This document shows positions 10,107-21,560 of a stretch of 64,000 nt of DNA, one piece after another; the stretch's first letter is position 1; every line of letters starts with the position of its first letter. The notes below the pieces were generated by a model. That model did no database searches. It was not told the origin of the DNA and saw only the letters and a list, made by a program, of their open reading frames with translations. The position numbers were made by a program, and so were the translations under genes. Origin of the DNA: Hemerocallis citrina (lineage: Eukaryota; Streptophyta; Magnoliopsida; Asparagales; Asphodelaceae); assembly GCA_017893485.1 (NCBI GenBank), contig CM030366.1, positions 76,203,227 through 76,267,226 of the forward strand. The letters run 5' to 3'.

Positions 10107-10295
10107 GCAACAAGCTCAAAGTCCAAAACAATCCCTAAAGCCGCTCCCACAAATTCATTGACTCAATTCAGTGGATGACAACACAAAAAAAGCAAGAATG
10201 AAGACAAAGACACAAGGGAAGATCTCCACTTCATATCAACGCTCTAGCACAGAGTTTGAAATGTTAAGTGTTTCTAAGCTCCTCGGTGCCACTAA

Positions 10296-10440
10296 CACTA
10301 CAAAAAACATACGGAAAACCTAGCATAACTACGCCGACGTTTGGGTAGTTGCGTCGGGGTAACCCTGGCATTTTCCAAATGCCAGCAGAGTTCCTAGGCT
10401 ACCCCGACATTTGACAATGCCGGGGTATCTGGGTATAAAT
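10296..10440 (+). mobile_element. CACTA-like terminus with subterminal palindromes
   Basis: CACTACAAAAAACATACGG is a typical plant CACTA (En/Spm) terminal repeat. It is followed by inverted GC-rich motifs: CCGACGTTTGGG, GTCGGGGTAACC, then CCCCGACATTTGACAATGCCGGGG. Motifs of the same style recur at 17041-17344. A matching TTTTTTGTAGTG 3' end was not found. Confidence 0.6.
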
Positions 10441-10799
10441 ATACCCAAAATTTTCAACCCTAGTTCACACACAATTCCCAAATTCCCTCTCTTTCCCTCT
10501 CTCTCTTCCTCTCTCTCTCCCGCTCACTCCCACCGAAGCCCATCGCCTTTTGCACCACTGTCGATGTCCCCGTTGCCGCCTTCCCAGCGTCGTCCCTTAT
10601 TCTATCTCCAAATCCCCACCTCCTAATCAATTTCATTCCTCCCCCCCTCTATTCCACGCGCCCCCATCGTCATCTGGAGACTCTAGTGATGCCCGACTTC
10701 CCCTCTCTCTTTCCTTTGCCGCCGCCAAGAGTCACTTCCCTCTCTCTCCTTTGCCCGCTCGCAAAAAGGTATTATTTTTAACCCTAATACCTTGCGGTC
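10441..10799 (+). other. CT-rich, 5'UTR-like stretch
   Basis: Beginning with AACCCTAG, this stretch is strongly CT-rich (CTCTCTTCCTCTCTC) and resembles a plant 5' leader and promoter-proximal DNA. The short frames in it are Pro/Ser-rich by composition. It may be captured gene sequence inside the CACTA-like unit; no product can be named. Confidence 0.35.
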
Positions 10800-10985
10800 G
10801 GTGAGGCGAACGCCTCAGGCCCCCAATTTTTTTGCACTTTTAGAGGCCCCCAAATTTGTATTTTCTTTATAAATATAGACACGTATTTTGCGCGTAAAAA
10901 AATTACATTGTAATTAGGAGGGCCCAAAAATATTTATTTGGACATTTCTCCTTGGGCCCCCGGGAACTCAGAGCCAGCCCTGCGT
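10800..10985. mobile_element. Decayed hAT-type MITE
   Basis: The right end reads GAACTCAGAGCCAGCCCTG, the inverse of a CAGGGCTGGCTCTGAG terminus typical of plant hAT MITEs. GGCCCCC-rich blocks lie near both ends (CAGGCCCCCAA and TTGGGCCCCCGGG), with an A/T core. The left terminus is degenerate and no clear 8 bp duplication can be read. Confidence 0.5.
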
Positions 10986-11269
10986 GTGGTGTTAGTAGTT
11001 AATTTTACTATTTTCTAAAGTTTGAATGAGTTTGTGTACTTTGATTGTAATATGAAGTTTGAAGTGTTTAATTAATTAGCTTGTCAACAAACTTGGAATT
11101 TATAAACCGAGATAATTTCTACGTAATTTTGAGTTGTTAATGGATAATATTTAGGGAAAAATGAAAGATTTTGGAACACTTTGATTAGAGAGCATGTGGA
11201 TTGTGTGTTTGACCTTGTCTTCAAAGTTGAAGGTACATCCTTTTCATGACCTTTACTTGTATACTTTAG

Positions 11270-11725
11270 ATATTGCCCACTGCCTTGACCTTGTCTGCAT
11301 AATGCTACAAAAACTACACTGTAATGTGTGTATGTTATCATATAGAGCGTACGCTTATGGACATTTAAGTATTTAACGTCTCAGATGTTCGTGTTTCTTA
11401 TATTTACTCTGTGCATGTTGGAATTTTGATGTTACACAAATGTTTTTATCAAATTAGATAAGGGGAAAGTGATGGTTACCCATCTCAGGATGGCATTATA
11501 AAGGATGCTCAGGTTTGTAGAAAGGCCCTAAGTTTCTCCTCTTCTTATATCAGTGTATTTCTTATTTATTTTAATGTGCTTTAGTTGTTTGCTTCCTCGT
11601 TTTGCTAGGCAGCATTAGATTATCTAACTAAAAGAAGTGATATAGACACATCCAGAATAGTTGGGTTTGGAAGGTCTCTGGGAGGTGCAGTTGGATCAAT
11701 GGTTACAAGAAACAATCCCGATAAG
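11270..11725 (+). pseudogene. WAV2/Bem46-like alpha/beta hydrolase, three exons, broken
   Basis: Three exons with AG/GT borders are readable. 11270-11348 gives IAHCLDLVCIMLQKLHCNV then CMLSYR. 11458-11512 gives GESDGYPSQDGIIKDAQ. 11609-11725 gives AALDYLTKRSDIDTSRI, then VGFGRSLGGAVGSM. Order, phase and sequence match the middle of plant WAV2/Bem46 serine hydrolases, and GRSLG is the nucleophile elbow (G-x-S-x-G). At the first junction the codon expected to be Tyr (R-G-Y-G) is TAA, so the reading frame is closed. The first exons and the Asp/His part of the catalytic triad are missing. It sits between CACTA-like sequences, so it may be a captured fragment rather than a decayed resident gene. 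Confidence 0.75.
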
Positions 11726-12813
11726 GTATATATGGTTTTCTACAAGCAGATATTTCTCATTTCTAGTGATGTTCTACTTCGCTTGTGATTGTTTATAGCT
11801 GTTATATTGTACATATCCCAATTTAGTAGTGTGAGGATCAGAGGTTTCATTATAAAATATCATGCACCTGAAAGGCAGGTGCTGCTATTTTATAGTTTAT
11901 GCGGATTACCAAATATTGTTATGTACATGCACATTAGTGAAAGCTAGTGAATACCGAATTTAGAGCCAGCTTTGAATAAAGTGATAATCAGTTTTAGCTT
12001 GTCACTGCAAATTTTAGGCTCTTGTCACTGCAAATTTCAAGATGATAAGCTTTTATAACATCACTATGCTTTGAACTCAGTTGTACATACACTTCCTTTA
12101 TTATATTTTTTTTTGGTCATTTTATTATAGGCATTTATGTAGCGGTAGTTGATTTCACTTCTCTTTTATTTTGGAAAATTAAGGAATCAATCAAGGGATT
12201 TTCATATTTATGTCAGATTATGCTCATCATAATGGCCTTCCATAAACTTCACTGTAACAGTTAATACATTCTCAATGTGGCAAACTATTACTTCGTTGAG
12301 GCCTACTGCTAAATTTCTCTCTGTACTTCAAAATATTCAATTCAATCGATGGAACAATTCTCCTTATTGTTTAGGATGCCATTTATATGCACTGGAACTT
12401 GGATATGGTGGCCTGTACCATTATGCAACAACTTACAACTGTTTGCTTTACATTATTGTAAATTGAACTTAGATGTTCATAAGTTCTATATTTCTTTTTC
12501 AAGTTGTTATTAACTCTTGATGCATTATCTTAGTTATTACTACTTGTCCTGCAATATGGGACACAATGTGTTAAGGGATTTATAATCTTTATGGTAGTTG
12601 TTTATCTCAATGACCCAAGTTTTTACTAAAAACTAATTATTTCTATGTAGACAGAAAAAGTTGATTTGGATAATACTCTGGTAGATGAAAGCCAAAGACA
12701 AGCAAAAGAGAATGGATCCACTTCTAGATTAAAAAATGAGAAAAGTAGTGGTATGGTGTATGGTAGAATATTTCATCAAGTTATATCGTTTTCTTACGTT
12801 ATAGAAGATTTAT
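11726..12813. other. Intronic/intergenic DNA with one possible exon
   Basis: Mostly A/T-rich and intron-like. After an acceptor TATGTAG, the stretch from 12651 reads TEKVDLDNTLVDESQRQAKE and stays open to a stop just before the solo LTR. I do not recognise it, and it is not the next WAV2 exon. The last five bases TTTAT are the left target duplication of the solo LTR. Confidence 0.3.
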
Positions 12814-13361
12814 TGTAACACCCTAGATTTGATTTATGAGATTTTTATGATTTTACGTGTTTTGCACGTATGATTTCATTTGTATAATTTTTCGTATAAA
12901 ATATTTTTATAGTATTTGTTCTCCCTTATTTTTTCAAAATTATTTTCTTTTAAAGCCTAATTAAAATCTAAAGCCCAAATTGTCTTTTAAGCCCAATTTA
13001 TTAATTAATTATTTTAATTATTTTAAACCCATGATTTAATTGGCCCATTAGTGAGCCCATTTAACTTATTTCTCTTTTAAAATAATCTAACTTGTATTGT
13101 AGACTCTTTTTATGAACAAATAAATTTTTATGCACATGTACACTTGTATGGAAGGGGTACTAGTTGACACGTGCAAGCAGTAGGGTGTGCAGTGGACACG
13201 TTTACCTAGGTCAGATTGTGATGGAGGGAAGTGGGAGAGATGGAAGTGGTGGAGAGGTGGCTATGTATCATGGGTAGTTTTTATAACTCCCTAGTTCATC
13301 TAGACCATTGATCTTTAACCATTTGATCACATCCTAGCCCTACATTCACCCCAAAAAAGTG

Positions 13362-13369
13362 TATAAATA
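13362..13369 (+). promoter_or_regulatory. TATA box of the solo LTR
   Basis: TATAAATA followed by CCCCTCCC lies about 550 bp into the LTR. The related LTR at 18209 has TATAAATACCCC at 18671, about 460 bp in. The shared context supports this as the RNA polymerase II promoter, which leaves an unusually long R-U5 of about 2.7 kb. Confidence 0.65.
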
Positions 13370-14282
13370 CCCCTCCCTATCTTCTTCATTCTCACACTTA
13401 GAATTTTTTAATGCAAAGAATAGAAAGAAAAGAAAGAGAAGTAATTTGAGTGAGACAAAAGATTGAGGAGTTGTGAGATTGTGTGCTATTTTGTTCTTCA
13501 TCCAAGGAGGAGGTCGGACTACACTTGGGGGCAAGGCTCGGGTTGCGGCATCATTAGGAGGAGAAGCTTTTTGGTGGCTTGATTTAGGAGGAGACGGCTT
13601 TGCTCGATCGTTGTAAGAGATCATTAGGAGTTTGTTTGTTTTTCTCTCCATCAAAGGTGACTGATTCTCTTACACTTCTAACTAGGTTCATGCTAGAGTA
13701 TGGTTGATGCATTTGAAAAGAGACAGTTATTCTAGCCATATGTTATAAGAATAAGACATATTAGAATGCTTGATTTTGTGTGAAAAGAATGATAATTAGT
13801 TTCAAATTATGATAGTTTAATTTTGACATTTCTACCATGCTTTAATTGATGAATTGTGCTATACCAAGGAGACATGATTGTATGCTTGATTGGATTGAAA
13901 TGTTAATCATGGTTAGTGGTGAATTTGCTAATTCAATGGTTAAAAATGAGAAAAAAAGATTTTTGTTACTGAAATAATTAAGTAATATTAATAGTTATAA
14001 TAAGAAAGAAATACAAGAAGTTTGAATGCCAATTTACAAAAGAAACGATTTTGGTTGCACATATTTGAAATTGTAGACGAATTTGTAGTTAAATAGAAAA
14101 AGTAATGTTTTTATGTCAAAAATCAAGATTTAATTTACTGATATGTTAGAAATGTATAAAGTTATGTTCTGGAGTTTTTGAAAGAAAGTGGAGAAGAAAC
14201 GAAATCAAAATTAGTTATTTTTTTATAAAAGTTCAATGAACCGAAACTAAGATCAAACCCCCTAAAAACCCAATTCATATCA

Positions 14283-14520
14283 GTTGGCTACAGCCCAATT
14301 GGTTAGTGGGTGTGTTGGGCGCGCTTACTGTAGCGTGGGTTCTGGCCTTGGTCTCAGGTTCGAAACCGAACAAGAGACTTTTTCTTTTTATTCTTTTGGA
14401 AAAATCCGAACTCGAGCATTGGACTCATGAATCCGAACCGTCTTTGTGACGTGGTTGCGCTCTGTCCCTTTGGTTAGTGCGTGCGCTGGCTTTGTCTGTG
14501 GTCGCTGGTTCGAAACCCGA
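14283..14520 (+). other. Pair of tRNA-like modules with B boxes in the LTR
   Basis: Two stretches each carry GGTTAGTG and then the perfect Pol III B-box GGTTCGAAACC, at 14357-14367 and 14507-14517 (150 bp apart). An A-box-like TTGGCTACAGCCC precedes the first. No cloverleaf can be drawn, so these are not tRNA genes. The related LTR has the same pair at 149 bp spacing. Confidence 0.55.
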
Positions 14521-15294
14521 ACTCAGCAACTTGAAAACTTTTGTTTTTTTGAGTTTTTTTTGGTGATTTTGTGACTTTAAAAATTCGGAAAAATTCCTAT
14601 AATTGTTATAAAAATATGTAGACTTCATGAAAAATAATTGTACACTATTTCGACTTGATTTAAATAGTGTGAGGAAAATTTGAGTAGAACCTTATAAAAA
14701 AATTGATATGTTGCACAAGTACAAGTATAAAAGTGACTTTTTGAGTTATACTAGATTTATAAAAGGGAATTTTGTGTCAAAAGAACTTGAAGTGTGTTTC
14801 ATTGAGAATTTTGTTATTATTTTGGGTAGTGTGTGCTTTGAAATTAAATGAGAAATATGATTTTTGAAATTTGTAGAAAAAGAAATATTAGTACGGAAAC
14901 TGAGACTAATTTTGGTTGAATGAGAATGTTATGAATTGAATTGGAACATTGAATTATTGGAAAGAATGGAAATCATGTTAATTGTGAAAAAGAACTTATG
15001 AGTATGAGAACTCAATTTTGTGATTATGAATTGAAATTGAGAACTAAGGTGTAGCTAAGCCTCATACCGGCATCGAAAAGAAATATATTGAAATGAGATT
15101 TAAAATGAAACGACCAAGGTTTGGGTCATGTGATATAAATGGTTGAGACCGGTATAGTGGAAGGGCTAACTCTAGAGAATTGGTTTTGTTCATGATTCAA
15201 ATAACTAAGGACTAGATACATAGTGAAGACGTGATGAAAATAAGAGAAAAACACGAGTATGAGGGCCTCGGAGCTACGGTGTGAGAGTATTCAC

Positions 15295-15450
15295 AGGCTG
15301 CCTTCACGATACGTCGTGACATGACGTGGGTATGTCTCCAGGAGTCCGTACCGTAGGCGACGCTCATGGGGTGTTTGGTGACTGAAGGTGGTATTATGTC
15401 TCATGACGGAGACTGAATTGTCCATAGATTCTTCACGATGCGTCGTGACA
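15295..15450 (+). repeat. Two-copy internal repeat in the solo LTR
   Basis: TTCACGATACGTCGTGACAT followed by GACGTGGG recurs about 120 bp later as TTCACGATGCGTCGTGACAT plus GACGTGGG. The core ACGTCGTGACATGACGT is rich in ACGT motifs. Confidence 0.7.
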
Positions 15451-16073
15451 TGACGTGGGATTCCCTTCCAGGCTGTCTGGACATGAGCTCGTACTCATAG
15501 AACATCTAGGATACTTATCGTAATTACTGAAGTAGTTTAAGTCATGGTGAGGGATTGAACCCTACAAGATGAAGAACGGTTAAGGGCTTGCCCTCAAACC
15601 TATGTAGTATGGGATGCATAGAATCTGAACAAGTGCGCATTAGTGTCATATAATATACATAACTGCATTAAGGACTAAGTGCACCGCACTACATGACATC
15701 TATAGGATAGCCCCTTGTAGTTCTGTTTGTGATTGTTTAAGTATATGAGAATTGTTATACTGTTTTCGGCATAGAGAGGATAGCTGTGTATAATATTTTG
15801 TCCGTTGTAAGAAACTGACACGCCCACAGTTTCTATGCAGGATAAAGTGGTTAACAAGACTAAAGAATGCATGCTGATTAAAGAATGATTCAAGTGTTGT
15901 ACATTTCAATTTATGTAAATTATTGTAATTTGCTTCCGCTGTAAATATGTAATGTAATTGTAAACTCTGATGTAGCAAAAAGTTCTTTATTTCCTTGTAA
16001 AATTGTACGAAAGAAGTGTAAATATCCTGTGGAACTTCGAATTCAGTTGTATTTTGAAATTCGGGGCGATACA

Positions 16074-17040
16074 TTTATTAATGATTAATTTTAATAATAT
16101 AGCTCTTTTGGTACAACATAAGTTTCTTTAATTTGCTGAATTGTGTTGTTTTGTTGTCAAAGTGAAGTTTCAAATTTGAATTTGTGTGCTGACATTCGAA
16201 TTGATGACTTTGATGTTCTAGTAGTACAAAGTGTTAAATGTTTTGTATGAGCTCTTTAGTGGAGTCTACAAATGCTCATACTGAAACTTATTATAATCTT
16301 CTTTGCTATATTATCCTGGCTTGTAGTAGTTGCTGTCGGAAGATCCTAAATTGGGGTATGGCTTTTTGCGATAATTATTAGCATTTGAATTCATTATGTC
16401 TAAAATTATAATCACGGAAAATGTTATTGACCATAGCAGTAGATGCTTTTGAACTTTTGTTCTTTGATATCCAATGTTATCCTTGATTCAGCCTGGACTT
16501 AATATTAATTCTTAATGTTTGCATTGATTTCATTGTTAATTATCAGATGTTTTGCAATTTTCTCAAGAATGGTTGGACCTAGGATATGCTCATGTCTAAC
16601 AAGTTGTATCTGCTATCTACCTGATGATGTTTTATACGTGCTTTTTTTTTTCTGACTGCAGTAATTGGCTTCCTGAGAAGGGATTGAAGTATTTTTGGTG
16701 CAGATGACTTGAAGCTCTTGATCTAAGTGATGTTACTTTCACTGGTTTTAGAGCAAGACTTAGATAGTTTCTTATGCTTCATTTATTCCAGGTTTTAATG
16801 TATGAGTTTCTGATACTATCTATTGGATAGTTACTGCTGTATTTTCTGTTGCACACTTCTACTATGATATCAACATTTGTCAGATACATGGTTATAACTC
16901 TATGTACTACTTTTAAATGTTCTTCGATAATAAATATGCTTTCGATTGTATGTATTTTCTGTTGCAAACATCTACTATGATTTATTTAATTTTATCTTAT
17001 GCTGAGAGATCAAAATATATCATTAAGAGATCAACATATA
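16074..17040. other. A/T-rich DNA, possible small exon, otherwise nothing
   Basis: This is the continuation of the sequence at 12813 after the solo LTR. TTTCTGACTGCAG near 16660 looks like an acceptor, followed by an unrecognised NWLPEKGLKYFWC before the next possible donor. No gene can be assigned. Confidence 0.3.
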
Positions 17041-17344
17041 CCATTATACCAAAAAAAATTAAAAAATTCGAATAGCCTATCCCGGTGTTTTTAAATGCTA
17101 GGATAGGTTATTTTAATGAAAAAATTATAAAAAAATGAAAATTACCCTATTCCTGACGTTTTGAAACGCCGGGGTATCCTTATTATCTACCCCGGCGTTT
17201 GCAAACTCCGGGTAAACTCGTTGGCATCCCCGGTGGGGGAAATCCGATGCTTGCGGCAGGCGTTTCTTGAAGCGCAGGGGTGACCAATCCCGGTGTTTTT
17301 AAACACCGGGAAATTCAAAAAATAAACACCGGGGATTCGAAAAA
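17041..17344. mobile_element. CACTA-type subterminal repeat block
   Basis: CATTATACCAAAAAAAATT at 17042 resembles a decayed CACTA terminus. It is followed by inverted GC-rich motifs: CCCGGTGTTTTTAAATGC, GACGTTTTGAAACGCCGGGG, CCCCGGCGTTT, CCCGGTGTTTTTAAACACCG. Such palindromic subterminal repeats are where CACTA transposase binds. No intact 3' terminus or 3 bp duplication is readable. Confidence 0.6.
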
Positions 17345-18208
17345 TAAACTCCTCGGTGCATATCATGTGATCCTAGGAGGATGGTCGCTTCGGGCTCTGA
17401 TGACCATCCAGTCATCTAAAAAATTGTGCCACTCAATCATAGCCGTCCGATCTGGTCCAAAATTCGTGCTCACCTCATCGACAAAATTAGTGATGTCAGA
17501 GATCTCCTCGAGACTCAGTTTTAGCCGTCCGATCTCTACAAGGTTCACTCATGGTATTATTTTTAAATAAAAATTATGTTTTTAATTATAAAATTTTGAA
17601 AATTATTTAAAAATTAGAAAAATAATTAGATATTTGGAAAAGTTAATTAAAAATTCAAAAACAATAATTACAAATTCAGAATATTAATCAAAATTTTGGG
17701 TTAATTAATTAAAAGTTCCGAAATATTATTTTAAAATGGAAAAGATTAATTAAAAATTGCAGAAAAGCCGTAAAAAGTCCAAAAAAATCAAGAAACTTGG
17801 TTACTGCCCCCAGAATCTCCGAATAAGGTTCTTAGAATCTCTTATGGTCTCTGAAAGTCGAACCAGCTCTCACGATCATCTGAAACATGATGAACTACTC
17901 CTCGAAGGCCACGAAACCCGACGTTCAAGAGTGGGTGACTTATGATATTGGTATAAAATTGCAGTAAATCATGGCTATCAGATTCAGGCATGCACCTTAA
18001 TCTAAGAACAGTAATCTAAGAATCTATAGACCTGTAAGAAGAACGTGGGCCACTTTCAGGCCCATCTACTCAACCAGGTATTGCTGCTAATTTTGGTGTG
18101 GGAGCAAACAGATAGTGAGTTTATATTTGAAGAAAACTACTAAAGATCTAACATTTGATCATTGTCGTAAACAATAGTTAGAGATCCAGAGAGTTGATCT
18201 GGATCGTC
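17345..18208. other. A/T-rich DNA with an unidentified minus frame
   Basis: On the minus strand 17548-17363 stays open with NLVEIGRLKLSLEEISDITN and then FVDEVSTNFG. It has the look of a real peptide, but I recognise no family. The rest is A/T-rich. Sequence to 18208 continues after the solo LTR at 21336, and the two may belong to one older LTR. Confidence 0.3.
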
Positions 18209-18670
18209 TGTAACATTACAGAAAAATAAATTTTTAAATTTTGCACATGCATTGCACGTAAAATTTTGTGCACTTTGGTTCAAAAAATTTTCTAGAGCCA
18301 TGAACATATTTTTCCTTCTCATTTTTGTCACAATTGCATGATTTACTTTTAATTAAATCCAGTAGTCCTAAATCTATTTTGAAGCCCACTAAAAATTAAT
18401 TACAAATTGAGGCCCATGATTAATTCTACATTTTAAATGCACATTTAAAATCTAGTACACTTTCCATGTGTACATACACCTACATTTAATTTAATAACAA
18501 TTAATAATAGAATATGAAGAGTAGTGTGCACATAGGGTGCACGTGCACGTGCTTGTGCACATGGGGGATAGGCCGGCCAATGTGAGAGAGAGGAGAGAGT
18601 GGGGAGAGAGTTGTGAGTGAGTGGGGAGTTATTTTGGGTAGTGGGAATCATCTCAAACACACAATGGTCC

Positions 18671-18678
18671 TATAAATA
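18671..18678 (+). promoter_or_regulatory. TATA box of the second solo LTR
   Basis: TATAAATACCCCCTCC lies in the same relative place as the TATA box at 13362 of the related LTR. Confidence 0.65.
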
Positions 18679-19439
18679 CCCCCTCCTTCAACATGAACAA
18701 CACAGTAAGAATCGAATCAAAAAAAAGAAAAAAAAAAGAGAGAGGTTTCAGTTTTGCTAAGAGGAGGAGAAGGTAATTTTTCTAGGAGTTTTACTTCTAA
18801 TTGCATCAAGAAAGAGGTGGGTGTCACTTTTTCTTTCTAAATTATTGTAGAATGCATGATTAAGTAGATTATGTTTGAAATTGATAATTGGTATGAGTTC
18901 TTTAATTACTTTTGTGATTCATATTGTGTTGTTCGTAATAATGGGAAATAATGCATGCTAGTTGAAAGTTTCAATATAGACTTGTTATGTTGCCAAAAAT
19001 TGTATTTAGAGCATGTTGTAGTATTGTTAGGCATATGGCAGTATGCCATGATTAAATCATGTATACAAATTATAGGTGTGTAAAAAGTTGTTAAATTTCA
19101 TGTGTAATTAAGGGTGAATTATTGGGAGATGAGAATTGCTAAGAGAAAATAAAAATATTCATGTTAGTTGTTATAAAAAGGTAGCCTTGATAAATAAATA
19201 AAAGTACATGTTTATGAAGGTTCTCAAAAATTACTATTTACAATATTTGTGTAAAAATTCACTTTAATATAGATAAAATCAGTGAAGAAGCATTTCTGGA
19301 AATTTAGAAAGATAATTTAGTAGTATTAATTATGATGGAAAATAATAGAAATCAAAATAGATGAACAAATTGAAATGAGATGAAATGAGAGACTGAGTTG
19401 TAAGGTTTCAAACCCCTATACAATCAGTTGTGACGTTTG

Positions 19440-19660
19440 GGTATCTTGGTTAGCGCGTGAGTGCAAGCGGGCTTGGGCGCCTCTGGCTGTGCTCGGGTTC
19501 GAGGCTTGGGATGCCTATTTTCTTTTTTAAATTTGATTTTTACTGAATAACAGCAGAAGTGTATTTAAATCACTGAGTTGGGGTTTATTTCCAAATGTGA
19601 GTTGGCTCATTGGTTTGGTTGCAGTCTGGGTCGCTGTTGGACCTGGTTCGAATCCGGCTG
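19440..19660 (+). other. Pair of tRNA-like modules with B boxes
   Basis: GGTTCGAGGCT (19496-19506, one base off the consensus GGTTCGANNCC) and GGTTCGAATCC (19645-19655, perfect) are each preceded by GGTTAGCGCG or TTGGCTCATTGG A-box-like sequence. The 149 bp spacing nearly equals the 150 bp of the sister LTR, although the surrounding bases have diverged. Confidence 0.55.
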
Positions 19661-20457
19661 TACCTCCTTTTTGGTTTTTGTTTTCATTTTATGATCTTTT
19701 TCAAGTTTCAAAATTTGGAAAAATTCATAGAAATATTATAGGATGTTATTAGAACACTTGGGTATTATTTCATATTATTTTAAAAGATATTTGAGAATTT
19801 AAAAGTCATATTCATGTATTTTGAGTTGTGAATTCAAGTTAAGAAGAAAATGTATATGATTAAATATTTTAAGGGTTGGTTTATAATAAAATCAATGTAT
19901 AAGTATGAGATTTAAATAAGAAACTTCTAGTGATTAATCCTAAGAATTTTGATATTAAAAGATGGTGATTAATTGGAAGAGCATAGAATATTATAAAGTG
20001 AATGATTTGGTTCATTAACCAAGGAATTGTCTACCAAAATTTGATTTCAGAAATTGTTATTGAATGTTGTTGTAGAAGTGAATACTTCATGATCTATAAA
20101 TATGAAGAAAGTGGATAAAGAGAAATTATGGTTAAAAATGTTTATGTTGAGGTTAGATATAACCTGATCGATCTCTATAGTGAGATGGTTGTTGGAATCT
20201 AGAGGCTAGGCGAGACCCTTAGTAACCAGCATTTTGTGAATAATGAAAATTTGAGAAATAACAAGTGTGGATTACGTTTCTCTAGAGAAGTAGCCAGTGT
20301 GGGCTAACTTTCTCTCGTGATGATTTAAGTCCGATAGGGTAAGCTAGCTGTAGGTTGTGATGATTATAACTAAACTTAAGGACATGCACTAGGGGGAGAA
20401 GTGATGAAGTATGAACAAACATGGGTATGCGAGTCTCATATGATTCGCAGTGGGAGA

Positions 20458-20765
20458 TTATCTTCAGAATTATCGGGGTGTGAGGCAATAAGTCCAAAAT
20501 CATTCACGGTGGGAGGTTTTTCTTCAGAATTATCGAGATCGAGGAAACACTCATGGGGTATTTGTGTGATGAGGTACCTATGACAGAGCGGTGTGGGTTT
20601 CGACTCCAGAATTATCGGGGTGTGAGGCGTAATGTCCAAAAATCACTCGCAGTGGGAGAACGACTCTCAAGAATTATCGGGTTCATAGCTCGCGGTGTGG
20701 GTTTGCCTCCAGAATTATCGGGTTACGACTCGCGGTGGGAGAGCAATTCTTAAGAATTATCGGAG
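20458..20765 (+). repeat. Short tandem repeats CAGAATTATCGGG in the LTR
   Basis: Six or seven copies of an AGAATTATCGGG core are spaced 50-75 bp apart, alternating with CTCGCGGTGGGAG. The array replaces the ACGTCGTGACATGACGT repeat found at the matching place in the sister LTR, so this LTR segment is a hypervariable repeat site. Confidence 0.7.
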
Positions 20766-21335
20766 TGGTACTAGATACTCACAGGATATCTAAACCTTAC
20801 AATGGTCACTATAGTAGAATTTTATAGCGATGGATTAAACCTTATAATGAGGAGTACGATAAAGGCTTGCCCCCAGACCTATGTAGTATGTGATGCATAA
20901 AATTCGAACAATTGTGCATTAGTGCATCGCAGTGTAATGTCTGCATTAGGCATTAGGTCATATCATATATTGACACGTTTAGGATGGTCACTTTTTACAC
21001 TTTCTTGTGCATTCAAGTTTGTATTTGCTAAAGTAGAAGAATCGCTGTATTATATCAATGCGTCAGTTATATGCAACTGACGTGCCCACAGTTTTTCAGT
21101 TCAGGCCTTGGATTAGCAAAAAGGCATAAGATCAATTGATGCTGATGATTGTTCCCACATTAAAGTTGTTGAATGTTAATGTTGTATATTTCTCCTTGTA
21201 ACTTCCGCTGTGTATTTTTTGGTAACAAACATTGCGTAATCAAAAAGTTTTAAATTCCTTGTAAAATTGTACAAATTGAAGTAAAAGATCCTATTGTGCT
21301 ACGAATAACATGTAAATAGAATTCGGGGCGTTACA

Positions 21336-21560
21336 TCGTTGATTGAACACCTATGATCTGAATCTGGTGGTTGCTGACGTGGTTGATGGACCTGCAGAAA
21401 AGCCTGAAATACTGGGGATGTCCCCAGCGATAGACCCTCTGATGCTCAAGTCAGAACCAAAGAGAGAAAGAAAGTTTGAGAGAGAAATTGCTATTACCTT
21501 CTGACTGAGGAGGGAGGAGGGTATTTATAGGCCTGCGAAATAGTGCAGGAGATTGGGCAA
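21336..21560 (-). repeat. R/U5-like LTR block X1 with TATA box (minus strand)
   Basis: On the minus strand TATAAATA (21529-21522) is followed by a TTCTGACTTGAGCATCAGAG and GGTC block, then a CCTGCAG-type block. A TGACTTGAGCGTCGGAGGGTC block next to the start of the transcript is frequent in LTRs of Tat-type Ty3/gypsy elements. A second such block (X2) lies at 25046. The LTR borders are not resolved because the solo LTR at 18209-21335 interrupts it. Confidence 0.5.

Larger units (their letters stand above)
12814..16073 (+). mobile_element. Solo LTR (3.26 kb), TSD TTTAT
   Basis: It starts TGTAACACCC and ends GGGGCGATACA, and is flanked by TTTAT on both sides (12809-12813, 16074-16078). There is no internal region or second LTR, so it is a solo LTR left by recombination. 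It shares many segments with 18209-21335, for example a GGGCTTGCC, ACCTATGTAGTATG, GATGCAT block and the last 200 bp, and is the same family. Length and termini suit a Ty3/gypsy element with long LTRs. It carries a TATA box, two tRNA-like B boxes and a short internal repeat. Confidence 0.88.
18209..21335 (+). mobile_element. Second solo LTR of the same family (3.13 kb)
   Basis: It starts TGTAACATTACAG and ends ATTCGGGGCGTTACA. The flanks TCGTC (18204-18208) and TCGTT (21336-21340) form a one-mismatch target duplication. Colinear features with 12814-16073 are the TATA box, the B-box pair, the GGCTTGCC and ACCTATGTAGTATG block, and the Cys/Trp-poor A/T tail ending in CGGGGCG. No internal domain is present. 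Confidence 0.85.

Noticed and set aside
14283..14520. tRNA genes
   Set aside because: B boxes are present but no acceptor stem, anticodon arm or cloverleaf can be formed; treated as tRNA-like modules.
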